In this document: piece by piece, positions 1-7,570 of the stretch
Layout: each line of letters opens with the position of its first letter
Numbering within the stretch: position 1 is the first letter of the stretch
Origin: Thiodiazotropha sp040507005
GTDB taxonomy: Bacteria; Pseudomonadota; Gammaproteobacteria; Chromatiales; Chromatiaceae
Length of the DNA stretch: 27,563 nt
NCBI GenBank assembly: GCA_040507005.1
Contig: JBEVVS010000164.1
Location: 1 to 27,563, forward strand
Direction of reading: 5' to 3'
The notes under the pieces: model-generated
What the model was told of the DNA's origin: nothing
Databases searched by the model: none
The model's input: only the letters and a program-made list of their open reading frames with translations
Translations under genes and position numbers: made by a program

Positions 1-77
1 GCATGCTGATCCACCAGATCATCATAGTTCTGCTGTTGCTGCATGGCGGTGTATGTCGCTAAGCCGCTCACCGTCAT
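1..77 (-). CDS. fliA: RNA polymerase sigma factor FliA (sigma-28), N-terminal fragment
   Basis: Only the first 25 codons lie in the window; the gene runs off the left edge. It starts at ATG 77-75, which overlaps the TGA of flhG in an ATGA junction, so the two are translationally coupled. The visible residues begin MTVSGLATYT and continue with a Gln-rich stretch and NYDDLVDQH, which resembles the start of gammaproteobacterial FliA (a YTA segment, then a Tyr-x-x-Leu-Val-x-x-His segment leading into sigma region 1.2/2). FliA directs late flagellar and chemotaxis genes. Its position straight after flhF-flhG is the usual order in polar flagellates, and this supports the call as much as the short sequence does. 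Confidence 0.8.
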   Translation of the reverse strand, partial: MTVSGLATYTAMQQQQNYDDLVDQH

Positions 78-961
78 ATCTCCCCGTATTGGCTAGAAAA
101 TTGGATCAATCGTTCGACGAAAAACTGTAAGTCTCCACTGACACCCGAGGGCACAGGCCAGTTATCGGCCTTTTTGGCCAAATTCTTGAATGCCTGCGCT
201 ACTCTTGATCGTGGATACGCCTCGACAACCGGTTTTTGACTTCTCACCGCCTTGCGGAGTTGTTCGTCATAAGGAATGCTGCCCATGTAGTTCAGCATAA
301 CGTCCAGGTATTGATCGGTTACCCGGCACATTTTATTGTAAAGGTCACGCCCCTCTTGCACACTCTTTACCATATTTGCCAAGATTCGGAAACGACTTAT
401 TCCATGCTCACGGTTGAGCAACTTGATAATGGCATAAGCGTCAGTGATGGAGGCGGGCTCATCACATACCACTACAATCTGTTCCTGTGCTGCGCGACTG
501 AAACTGATCACCAGATCGGAAATGCCTGCTGCCGTATCGATCAGCAAAACATCCACGTCGTTGGACACTTCGCTGAAGGCATGAATCAGGCCGGCATTTT
601 CAGCCGGGGTCATCTCAGCCATGTGCTGGATACCGGATGCGCCAGGGACAACTCTCATCCCTTTGGGCCCGGTGACCAAGACATCTTCCAGTGAGCATTC
701 ACCCTGCATCACATGGGACAGATTACGCTCTGCATGCAATCCGAGGATCACATCCAGATTGGCCAATCCCAAATCGGCGTCTAGCAGCATTACCCGGCGA
801 CCGAGTTCTGCGAAGGCGACCCCTAGATTGGCGGAAATACTGGTCTTGCCGACACCACCCTTACCACCGGTGACGGCAATTACCCTTACCGGTTCCGGGT
901 TAATCATCCTGCGTAACCCTGTTGCCTGATCTTCGATTGTTTCAGACATGTGCATGTTCAT
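74..961 (-). CDS. flhG: Flagellar number regulator FlhG/FleN (MinD/ParA-type ATPase)
   Basis: This 295-residue MinD-like ATPase sets flagellar number in polar flagellates; in Pseudomonas and Vibrio it antagonises FlhF and the master activator FleQ/FlrA. The deviant Walker A motif GGKGGVGKTS is at residues 32-41. It is followed by a DADLGLANLD segment (Walker A'-type) and LLIDTAAG (Walker B region), both typical of FlhG. The start at 961 lies inside the last codons of flhF (20-base overlap) and has a GGGGGA ribosome site just upstream. In-frame Met codons at 955 and 949 are possible alternatives. The stop overlaps the fliA start. Full length for the family, with no defects seen. Confidence 0.95.
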   Translation of the reverse strand: MNMHMSETIEDQATGLRRMINPEPVRVIAVTGGKGGVGKTSISANLGVAFAELGRRVMLLDADLGLANLDVILGLHAERNLSHVMQGECSLEDVLVTGPKGMRVVPGASGIQHMAEMTPAENAGLIHAFSEVSNDVDVLLIDTAAGISDLVISFSRAAQEQIVVVCDEPASITDAYAIIKLLNREHGISRFRILANMVKSVQEGRDLYNKMCRVTDQYLDVMLNYMGSIPYDEQLRKAVRSQKPVVEAYPRSRVAQAFKNLAKKADNWPVPSGVSGDLQFFVERLIQFSSQYGEI

Positions 962-2225
962 TCATTCCCCCGAAAGCCATCGCCAGATACTCCTCATCCG
1001 GACTGCCGCCCATAAGCTCGGACAGCTCCACTGCGTGCTTCATTAACCTGTCCGCATAGGCGTTGTGTATATCCTCCGGAACCCGCTGACCATCGGTAAC
1101 GAAGGCGAGCGGCAGTTTTGCTTCGAGAACGGCTGAAAGCACGCCCCCAAGGGAAGCGGCCTCATCCATCTTGGTCAAGACAACACCAATCGGGCTGACG
1201 ATATTGAATGCTCGAATGGCGTGACTCAATGCTGACCGCTGGGTGGTTGCAGAGAGTGTCAGCAAGGACTTTACGGGGTGGTTGCCTTTGCTCAGGAGTG
1301 CCAGGCGTTCCGTTAGCTTGAGGTCTCTCTGTCCCATACCGGCGGTATCGATCAGGACCATTCGCTTGTCTGCAAAGGCGTGCAGTGCGTTATTGAGCTC
1401 TTCCGGGGTGCTGACACTGCGAACCGGAACATCCAGGATGCGGCCATAATTTTGCAACTGCTCCTGGGCACCAATCCGATAACTGTCGGCCGATATCAGC
1501 GCTAGATGACGATTGCCGTGTCGTAGGCAGAAGCGGGCGGCCAACTTGGCAATGGTGGTGGTTTTACCGACACCGGTCGGCCCCACCAAGGCAAGAGTTC
1601 CGCCCTCATCGAGGAGATCCCTCTTCACCGCCGGTATTTCAGCACCGAGTTGGGTCAGGGCCTGACGCCATGCCTGTTCGGGTGTTTCGGCATCCTCAAC
1701 ACGATAGGCCAGCTCCTTACAATGAGCCGCATCCAGCCCCACCGCCATCAGGCGACGGATTAAATCCTGTGTCTGGGGTCGACGATGTCCAAGATCACGC
1801 CATGTCAGCTCAGATAGCTCGTTCTCCATCATTCGACGCAGCGCCTGCATCTCACGACGCATCTCCTTGAGGACCGGATCCTGACTCCATTCGACTCGAG
1901 GCTGCTCCTGCCTCTGACTTGGCTTGGAGTCCCGGCGCTCTTGCTTGGGCTTTTCCGACTGATCGAAAGTGGTGTTTTTCAGGTAGGCTGATCTGGCTGC
2001 GCTCGAGAGGGTGGCACTATCATCTGACAATGGTTGAGGATCAGATTCGATGGTTGTTGGCAGCGTAGCGTCGAATGCGGATTCATCGTAATCCACGGCG
2101 GCTACCAACTCGATCCCGCCCTGCACATTCTTGTTGGAGAGAATGACTGCATCCGCACCCAGCGCCTCACGCACCTGGCGTAGGGCCTGCCGCATGTCAG
2201 AGGCAAAAAAACGTCGTATCTTCAT
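942..2225 (-). CDS. flhF: Flagellar biosynthesis SRP-like GTPase FlhF
   Basis: FlhF is an SRP-family GTPase that places the flagellum at the cell pole. The start is taken at ATG 2225 because MKIRRFFASDMRQALRQVRE is the usual beginning of the family; an in-frame ATG exists 16 codons further upstream (2273) but adds non-family sequence. This gives 427 residues. A basic, Gln- and Ser-rich linker (about 60-130) separates the B domain from the NG domain. The G1 motif GPTGVGKTT is at about 215-223. The later ISADSYRIGAQEQL, DTAGMGQRD and LTKMDE segments are the G2-G4 elements of SRP GTPases. A sigma-54-type promoter lies about 135 bases upstream, so flhF-flhG-fliA probably has its own start of transcription besides read-through from flhA. 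Confidence 0.95.
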   Translation of the reverse strand: MKIRRFFASDMRQALRQVREALGADAVILSNKNVQGGIELVAAVDYDESAFDATLPTTIESDPQPLSDDSATLSSAARSAYLKNTTFDQSEKPKQERRDSKPSQRQEQPRVEWSQDPVLKEMRREMQALRRMMENELSELTWRDLGHRRPQTQDLIRRLMAVGLDAAHCKELAYRVEDAETPEQAWRQALTQLGAEIPAVKRDLLDEGGTLALVGPTGVGKTTTIAKLAARFCLRHGNRHLALISADSYRIGAQEQLQNYGRILDVPVRSVSTPEELNNALHAFADKRMVLIDTAGMGQRDLKLTERLALLSKGNHPVKSLLTLSATTQRSALSHAIRAFNIVSPIGVVLTKMDEAASLGGVLSAVLEAKLPLAFVTDGQRVPEDIHNAYADRLMKHAVELSELMGGSPDEEYLAMAFGGMNEHAHV

Positions 2226-2369
2226 AGTCCGCATTCCCCGGCGATTACCCTGTATTGAGCTTGCGCCATTCAACCTGCCAATCCGCTCTCCGGCTCTGTT
2301 TCTACACCGCCGCTATTGCCAGCCGTGTGTAGAGGCCATCGACTCCCAGTGAGGGTTTATTACATTGTG

Positions 2370-2385
2370 TGCAAAAACTGTTCCA
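2370..2385 (-). promoter_or_regulatory. Sigma-54 (RpoN) promoter for flhF-flhG-fliA
   Basis: The minus strand reads TGGAACAGTTTTTGCA. This fits the RpoN consensus TGGCACGNNNNTTGCA at 9 of the 11 bases without N... the essential GG and GC are separated by exactly 10 bases as the family requires; the two mismatches are C to A and G to A in the -24 element. Transcription should start near 2359, about 135 bases before the flhF ATG. RpoN control of flhF is known in Pseudomonas and Vibrio. Seen from sequence only. Confidence 0.75.
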
Positions 2386-2456
2386 AACATGGACAGGTGG
2401 GAATTAAATTTTTATTTTCTTTTAATACAATGGGTTGGCATATATGGCGCGAACAT

Positions 2457-2470
2457 GTCAGCGCCCTGAC
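2457..2470. promoter_or_regulatory. FleQ-like enhancer dyad GTCA-N6-TGAC
   Basis: The plus strand reads GTCAGCGCCCTGAC, the core of a longer dyad TGTCAG-CGCC-CTGACA (2456-2471). Half-sites and spacing match the GTCA...TGAC 14-base layout reported for Pseudomonas FleQ, but the centre is GC-rich, where FleQ sites are AT-rich. It lies about 98-111 bases upstream of the predicted sigma-54 start, the usual distance for an enhancer-binding protein. Confidence 0.45.
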
Positions 2471-2485
2471 AGGGTTGTTAAAGAC

Positions 2486-2544
2486 GCCAGTCAATTGACT
2501 CACCAGGGCTACCCCGCCAAGGTTTCGGCACTGATTTGACTGGC
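2486..2544. repeat. Inverted repeat GCCAGTCAA...TTGACTGGC upstream of flhF
   Basis: Perfect 9-base arms lie at 2486-2494 and 2536-2544, separated by 41 bases. The left arm also forms the 10-base palindrome GTCAATTGAC (2490-2499). The GTCA/TGAC half-sites are shared with the dyad at 2457-2470, so these may be extra binding sites for the same activator. The loop is too long for an ordinary terminator and there is no T-run. Confidence 0.45.
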
Positions 2545-2617
2545 AATCAACCCCTGATGCAGAAAAATTGACAGGCTGGTCGATGAGAACTTCGGCTGAG
2601 GCGGCAAGAGAGGAATA

Positions 2618-2950
2618 TTACCTGATATCAGCAATTGCCTGGGTGATGGTTTTCACCTCTGTACCCTTGCGGTAGAGGTCGAGTGAGACGACTTTTTCCG
2701 GCCACAACTGCTTGATCTCGAATTGGGCCCCCGACGACTCCAGGGTGTAGGCGAGTGCCTCCGCATGTTGCCGGCTCACCAGTTGAAACTCACATGGATC
2801 CCGCATAGCCAGTGATTCAGCCATACTGCGCAGTGCCCTGCCCCTCAAATAGGTGCAGTGGTAGAGCCTTTGGCAATAATCGAGCTGCGACCAGCTGCCA
2901 TTAAGCCAAGCAGATTCGGCAGACCACCCGGTTATAACTAACATGACCAT
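2618..2950 (-). CDS. Small putative exported protein of unknown function
   Basis: Not recognised. The frame encodes 110 residues from ATG 2950, with TTG 2953 and ATG 2944 as alternatives. The N-terminus (MVMLVITGWSAESAW) looks like a short signal peptide cleaved near the Ala-Glu-Ser. The predicted mature part has two cysteines (CQRLYHC) that could form a disulfide, followed by an arginine-rich segment and an alpha/beta-looking C-terminal half. It lies on the coding strand between flhA (stop 3056) and flhF, in a position where no flagellar gene is expected. A GGGA sequence sits 9 bases before ATG 2950. It is probably co-transcribed with flhA, because the sigma-54 promoter for flhF is downstream of it. 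The role is unknown; an envelope or flagellar accessory protein is only a guess from location. Confidence 0.6.
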   Translation of the reverse strand: MVMLVITGWSAESAWLNGSWSQLDYCQRLYHCTYLRGRALRSMAESLAMRDPCEFQLVSRQHAEALAYTLESSGAQFEIKQLWPEKVVSLDLYRKGTEVKTITQAIADIR

Positions 2951-2979
2951 CAATTTTCGTCCCTTTCGAGGTCAATCAA

Positions 2980-2998
2980 GCGTCATCTGATCAGACGC
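2980..2998 (-). other. Hairpin between flhA and the small exported gene
   Basis: The arms GCGTC (2980-2984) and GACGC (2994-2998) enclose a loop that contains most of the palindrome TCTGATCAGA (2986-2995). On the minus strand the hairpin is followed by TTGATT, so it could weaken read-through from flhA, but the T-run is poor. A regulator site is also possible. Confidence 0.3.
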
Positions 2999-3055
2999 CA
3001 TCTGAGTAAGATTCCTGCGCTTACTATCTCATATTCAGTGCCGACGTGAGTAGTA

Positions 3056-5146
3056 TCACTCCTCATTTCCACCGTTACCGATGGTTGTCACCACCTTGAT
3101 CTGGCGATTATCGGGTATCTCGTTGTAGGAGAGGATATGCATACCCGGGGCCGCATGTTTAGCGAAGCGAGCCATCCAGGGCCTGATCGGTGCAGCCACC
3201 AACAGCACACTCTCCTGCCCCTGGGTCTCCATGGCCGCAGAGGTCTCGGAAAGTGCATTCTGCAGTCTCTCCGCCAGACCCGGTTCAAATCCCGCCTGCC
3301 CCTCTTCAGATGCCTGCAGGGTTCTCTGCAGCAGCTGCTCCAAGGTTGGATCAAGAACTGCAACCGGAATCTCTTCCGAGGCACCGATCAGCTGTTGCAC
3401 GATGCCCCGTGACAGCGCCACCCGAACCGCGGCAGTCAACGCCCCCGGATCCTGGGTTCTTTGTGACTGTTCTGCCAACGTCTCTGCTATGGTGCGGAAA
3501 TCACGCACCGGTACGTGTTCGGTCAGCAGATTCTGCAATATCTTGGTCACCACGCTCAATGAAAGTGCTTTCGGTACCAGGTCTTCCACCAGTTTGGGGG
3601 CGGTTCTGCCCAGCATATCCAAAAGCTGTTGCGTCTCTTCATGACCCAGCAGTTCGTTGGCATGGGATTGCAGGATTTCACTCAGATGGGTGGCCACCAC
3701 GGTACTGGCATCCACGACCGTATAACCCAGGGTCTGTGCATGATCCTTCTGTTCCGGATCGATCCAGATGGCATCCAGACCGAAAGTCGGATCCTTGGTG
3801 ACTGTTCCCTGCAGTTCACCGAAGACCTGTCCCGGATTGATGGCCATTTCCCGGTCCGGAAAGATATCCGCCAAGGCCACTGCTACGCCATTGATGGAAA
3901 TTCGATAACTGTTGGGGCTGAGATCCAGATTGTCGCGGATATGCACGGAGGGAATCAGGAAACCGATCTCCTGGGACAGCTTGCGCCTGACACCCTTGAT
4001 GCGATTCATCAACTGCCCGCCCTGATTGCGATCCACCAGCGGGATCAGACGATAGCCCACTTCGAGACCGATCAAATCAACAGGTTGTACATCATCCCAA
4101 CTCAGTTCCCGCTGCTCAGGCTGCTCAACCGGCTCTTCCAAAACCGGTTCTTCCACCGGTTTCATCTGCCGTTGCCAGATCATCCAAGCGCCCGCCGCCG
4201 CTGCCGCGGCCAGAGTAAGAAAGGCGAAATTGGGCATCCCTGGAATAATACCCATCAGGAACAGAACCGCTGCCGCTACCGAGAGTGCCTTGGGACTGGT
4301 AAACAGCTGACTGACAATCTGCCCACCAACATCCTGGGAGCTGGCCACCCGGGTGACAATGATCGCCGCCGATGTGGAAAGCAGCAGCGATGGGATCTGT
4401 GCCACCAAACCATCACCAATGGTCAATAAAACATAGTTCTGCAGGGCGGTGTTAAAATCGAGACCATGCTGGGCCATACCGATGGAGAGCCCGCCGATAA
4501 TATTGATGAAAAGGATCAGGATGCCGGCGATCGCATCACCGCGCACAAACTTACTCGCACCGTCCATGGCACCGTAAAAATCGGCTTCGCGGGCGATATC
4601 CTCACGCCGCGTCCTAGCCTCATCCTGATCGATTAGCCCGGAATTGAGGTCGGCGTCGATGGCCATCTGTTTACCCGGCATGGCGTCAAGGGTAAAGCGT
4701 GCGCTGACTTCCGAAACCCGCCCTGCACCTTTGGTCACAACCACGAAATTGATGATCACCAGGATCAGGAAGACCACCAGGCCCACGGCATAATTGCCGC
4801 CGATGACAAAGGCGCCAAAGGCCTCAATCACCTTACCCGCCGCATCACCGCCGGTGTGGCCTTCCAAAAGGACTACCCGGGTGGAAGCCACATTCAGGGC
4901 AAGACGTAACAGGGTGGCAATCAGCAGCATGCTGGGGAAGACAGAGAATTCCAGTGGACGACGGGTGTAGACCACTACCAACATCACCACCAGTGAGAGG
5001 GTGATATTGAAGGTGAAGAACATATCCAATGCAATCGGCGGCAAAGGAATCACGATCATCGTCAACAACATCAACAGCATAATCGGCGCGCCCAAGCCGC
5101 GTGCGCCTGCCTGTTTTACGTTGTCGAGAATCATCGTAGCGTTCAT
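3056..5146 (-). CDS. flhA: Flagellar type III export apparatus protein FlhA
   Basis: This 696-residue protein is the export-gate component that forms a nonameric ring and takes part in proton-driven secretion. About eight membrane helices fill residues 15-330, with the conserved stretch RPLEFSVFPSMLLIATLLRL near 63-82 and the cytoplasmic-loop (FHIPEP) segment GKQMAIDADLNSGLI near 155. A Glu/Pro-rich linker (about 330-350) leads to the soluble C-terminal domain that docks chaperone-substrate complexes. The start used is ATG 5146, with an AGG 9 bases upstream; ATG 5134 is also possible. It is separated from flhB by 177 bases containing a repeat, so it may have its own promoter, though no clear one is visible. 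Confidence 0.97.
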   Translation of the reverse strand: MNATMILDNVKQAGARGLGAPIMLLMLLTMIVIPLPPIALDMFFTFNITLSLVVMLVVVYTRRPLEFSVFPSMLLIATLLRLALNVASTRVVLLEGHTGGDAAGKVIEAFGAFVIGGNYAVGLVVFLILVIINFVVVTKGAGRVSEVSARFTLDAMPGKQMAIDADLNSGLIDQDEARTRREDIAREADFYGAMDGASKFVRGDAIAGILILFINIIGGLSIGMAQHGLDFNTALQNYVLLTIGDGLVAQIPSLLLSTSAAIIVTRVASSQDVGGQIVSQLFTSPKALSVAAAVLFLMGIIPGMPNFAFLTLAAAAAAGAWMIWQRQMKPVEEPVLEEPVEQPEQRELSWDDVQPVDLIGLEVGYRLIPLVDRNQGGQLMNRIKGVRRKLSQEIGFLIPSVHIRDNLDLSPNSYRISINGVAVALADIFPDREMAINPGQVFGELQGTVTKDPTFGLDAIWIDPEQKDHAQTLGYTVVDASTVVATHLSEILQSHANELLGHEETQQLLDMLGRTAPKLVEDLVPKALSLSVVTKILQNLLTEHVPVRDFRTIAETLAEQSQRTQDPGALTAAVRVALSRGIVQQLIGASEEIPVAVLDPTLEQLLQRTLQASEEGQAGFEPGLAERLQNALSETSAAMETQGQESVLLVAAPIRPWMARFAKHAAPGMHILSYNEIPDNRQIKVVTTIGNGGNEE

Positions 5147-5163
5147 GGTTATACACCTGGAAA

Positions 5164-5322
5164 GTTTTGAGCTTTGAGTTTTAAGTTATGAATTTTATGT
5201 CTGCACTTCGTGCACATCCCATTTAACTCACCGATAAAGAAACTAAATTGAAATGAATACATATATTCAGAACTCATAGCTAATGACACATAACAAAAAC
5301 TCAAAACTCATAACTAAAACTC
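5164..5322. repeat. AT-rich inverted repeat filling the flhB-flhA gap
   Basis: Arms at 5176-5196 and 5303-5322 (extended copies 5164-5196 and 5296-5322) are reverse complements with one gap and one mismatch. Both are built from units such as TTTTGAG and AAGTTATGA. A further copy of AACTCATAG is at 5271-5279. The roughly 100 bases between the arms contain small hairpins TGCAC-TTC-GTGCA (5202-5214) and GAATA-CATA-TATTC (5255-5268). The right arm touches the flhB stop codon. It looks like a short non-coding interspersed element, but other copies cannot be checked here. Confidence 0.5.
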
Positions 5323-5323
5323 T

Positions 5324-6460
5324 TCAGCCCTCGTGCTGATACTCCTCCGGAATCGACAGCTCATCCGGCAATTCCGGATACTCCCCTCCCTCGGTACGAT
5401 ACGCCCTGAGCTGGAAGACGTATGCCAACAGCCTTGCGACCGCGAGATAGAGGCCGGCAGGAATAAATGCATTCAGTTCAGTATGGAAATAGATGGCACG
5501 TGCGAGCATCGGTGATTCCACCACCGGCACCTTGGCCTCGCTGCCGACCTCACGGATCGTCATTGCCACCAGATCGGCGCCCTTGGCCAGCAGTTTCGGC
5601 GCGTGCATGGTTTCCGGATCGTATTGCAGCGCTACCGCATAGTGGGTCGGATTGGTAACGATGACGTCGGCCTTAGGCACCTCCTGCATCATGCGCTTTT
5701 GCGCCATTTCCCGTTGCAGTTGACGTACGCGACTCTTGACCTCGGGTTTGCCTTCAGTCTCTTTCAATTCGTCACGCAGTTCCTGACGGGTCATCTTCAA
5801 CTGACGTTTGTGATCCCACAATTGAAAGGGTATATCGATCGCCGCGATGAGGATCAAGGTTGATGTCATGAGAATCACCGACCAGCCGATCAACCCGTTC
5901 AGGCTCTGCATTGCCTGAGCCAACTCCATGCCGTGCAATGCCAGGAACTTATCCAGGGACAACCAGAGCAGGAGTACGGTGACACCGCCGATAAAGATAA
6001 ACTTGGCCAATGCCTTGAGCATCTCCACCAGGCCACGGGCTGAGAAGATACGCTTGAATCCCTTCAACGGACTCATCTTGCTCAACTTTGGTGTCAACGC
6101 CTCAGCGCTGATTGAGAAACCGCCAAGGGCGACAGAGCTGAAGATCGCAGCCACCACAACCAGCAGAAAAAATGGCAGCAATACCAGCAATACATCCAAC
6201 AACCGCTCACCCAGTTGAATCAACATGCTGTTGATATCGAAGATCTGTTCCCGGGTCAGGACAAAACTCTGACTCATCATCTCTGACAGACCATCGCCAA
6301 TGGAATGGCTCATCACAACCAGGGAGGTCACACCGATCATGGTTACCGCCATGCTGTTAAGCTCACGGGAACGGGGAACCTGTCCCTTGCGTTTAGCATC
6401 CAGTAGCCTTTTCGCCGAGGGTTGTTCTGTTTTTTCCTGGCCGTTTTCATTCTCAGCCAT
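5324..6460 (-). CDS. flhB: Flagellar export switch protein FlhB
   Basis: This 378-residue protein switches export from rod/hook to filament substrates. The N-terminus (ENGQEKTEQPSAKRLLDAKRKGQVPRS, described by its basic Lys/Arg-rich character) precedes four membrane helices between about 38 and 215. The autocleavage motif NPTH is at residues 270-273, within VIVTNPTHYAVAL, so self-cleavage between Asn270 and Pro271 should be intact. The start ATG 6460 is 4 bases after the fliR stop and has GAGGTG upstream. Length is normal for the family. Confidence 0.97.
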   Translation of the reverse strand: MAENENGQEKTEQPSAKRLLDAKRKGQVPRSRELNSMAVTMIGVTSLVVMSHSIGDGLSEMMSQSFVLTREQIFDINSMLIQLGERLLDVLLVLLPFFLLVVVAAIFSSVALGGFSISAEALTPKLSKMSPLKGFKRIFSARGLVEMLKALAKFIFIGGVTVLLLWLSLDKFLALHGMELAQAMQSLNGLIGWSVILMTSTLILIAAIDIPFQLWDHKRQLKMTRQELRDELKETEGKPEVKSRVRQLQREMAQKRMMQEVPKADVIVTNPTHYAVALQYDPETMHAPKLLAKGADLVAMTIREVGSEAKVPVVESPMLARAIYFHTELNAFIPAGLYLAVARLLAYVFQLRAYRTEGGEYPELPDELSIPEEYQHEG

Positions 6461-6463
6461 GAT

Positions 6464-7243
6464 TCACCTCGTCACCTGAAGAGTCAGCATTAGATGCTGA
6501 AACGCCTCATCCAGGAGTTCATTGAAGACCGCGAAGACATTTGGCAAGGTCACCCATATCAAGGCAAAACCGAGCAGCATGGTGATCGGAAATCCGATCG
6601 AGAAGATATTCAGCTGTGGTGCGGCACGCATCACCACACCCATACCCATATTGACCATTAACATGGCCCCGACAATAGGCAGCGCAATCAGCAGACCACC
6701 GATAAACAACCGACTTCCCCAGGCAACGACCTCAAGCAAGCCGTTACGCGAGATACCATCCATGGCCACCGGCATGGTGGTAAAACTGTCGGCAATCAGC
6801 TCTATGGAAAGCAGGTGACCATTGAAGATCAGGAACAGCAGGGTGGCGAGAATCAGATAGAATTGCGCCACCACCGGTACCTGCACCCCATTCGCCGGAT
6901 CGACCATGGAGGCGAATCCCAGGCCCATGCTATAGGCGATCACTTGACCACCGAAGACCAGTGCGCCGAATACCATCTGCAGGACAAAACCCATCAGCAC
7001 ACCGATCAAGACCTGCTGCAGCATGATCGTGAAACCGGCATGACTCAGCACATCCGCCTGGGGTTGAGGTGGCAGTGTCGGAGCGATCAGCATGGTGATA
7101 ACGATCACCAGTATGAGCCGATAGCGTGCAGGCACCTGACGGGAACTGAACAGCGGCATCGCCAACAGCATGGCGCTGATACGCACCATCGGCCAAAGAT
7201 AGGCCGCTAACCAGGTGTTGAACTGCGCTTCGGTGAAGATCAT
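6464..7243 (-). CDS. fliR: Flagellar export apparatus protein FliR
   Basis: FliR, 259 residues, is an integral membrane subunit of the FliP5-FliQ4-FliR1 export gate in the centre of the MS ring. The sequence is almost wholly hydrophobic with about six membrane helices, begins MIFTEAQFNTWLAAYLWPMVRI and contains the MVDPANG segment common to the family. It lies 45 bases after fliQ and three bases before flhB, in the standard fliP-fliQ-fliR-flhB order. The ribosome site is weak (GGA 6 bases upstream). Confidence 0.96.
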   Translation of the reverse strand: MIFTEAQFNTWLAAYLWPMVRISAMLLAMPLFSSRQVPARYRLILVIVITMLIAPTLPPQPQADVLSHAGFTIMLQQVLIGVLMGFVLQMVFGALVFGGQVIAYSMGLGFASMVDPANGVQVPVVAQFYLILATLLFLIFNGHLLSIELIADSFTTMPVAMDGISRNGLLEVVAWGSRLFIGGLLIALPIVGAMLMVNMGMGVVMRAAPQLNIFSIGFPITMLLGFALIWVTLPNVFAVFNELLDEAFQHLMLTLQVTR

Positions 7244-7288
7244 GGTGTGTCCAAATATGCCTCATAGATTGGTTTTGCTTACCAGGCC

Positions 7289-7558
7289 TTAAAAAAGCAG
7301 TTCCGGAATACTCTCGATCAGGTTCATGGAGAAATTCATCAGGAGATGCAGCATCCAGTTACCGGCGAACATCAGCACTACTCCCACAACCACCAGCTTG
7401 GGGATGAAAGTCAAGGTCATTTCGTTGATCTGGGTTGCCGCCTGAAACATGGCGATAATCAGTCCCACCGCAAGTGCTGGCAACAACACCAGTCCTGCCA
7501 GTATGCCGATCACTTCAAGTGCATTTTGTCCAATCGACATGACTGTATCAGGACTCAT
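7289..7558 (-). CDS. fliQ: Flagellar export apparatus protein FliQ
   Basis: FliQ, 89 residues, has two membrane helices (about 14-37 and 52-75) joined by the loop ATQINEMTLTFIPKL, the most conserved part of the family. It is a gate subunit with FliP and FliR. A strong GAGGAGG ribosome site lies 7 bases before ATG 7558, and the fliP stop is 12 bases upstream. Confidence 0.96.
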   Translation of the reverse strand: MSPDTVMSIGQNALEVIGILAGLVLLPALAVGLIIAMFQAATQINEMTLTFIPKLVVVGVVLMFAGNWMLHLLMNFSMNLIESIPELLF

Positions 7559-7570
7559 ACACCTTCCTCC

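Larger units (their letters stand above)
2226..2617 (-). other. Intergenic control region upstream of flhF
   Basis: The region is 392 bases long and carries no convincing gene. Read on the minus strand, from far upstream towards flhF, it holds an inverted repeat with TTGAC half-sites (2486-2544), a GTCA-N6-TGAC dyad (2457-2470), an AT-rich tract (about 2401-2430), a sigma-54-type promoter (2370-2385) and a leader of about 135 bases. This is the layout of an enhancer-dependent promoter. The individual sites are listed separately. Confidence 0.7.

Noticed and set aside
3629..4429. 266-codon plus-strand frame opposite flhA
   Set aside because: Antisense to highly conserved flhA; His/Gln-rich translation typical of a shadow frame.
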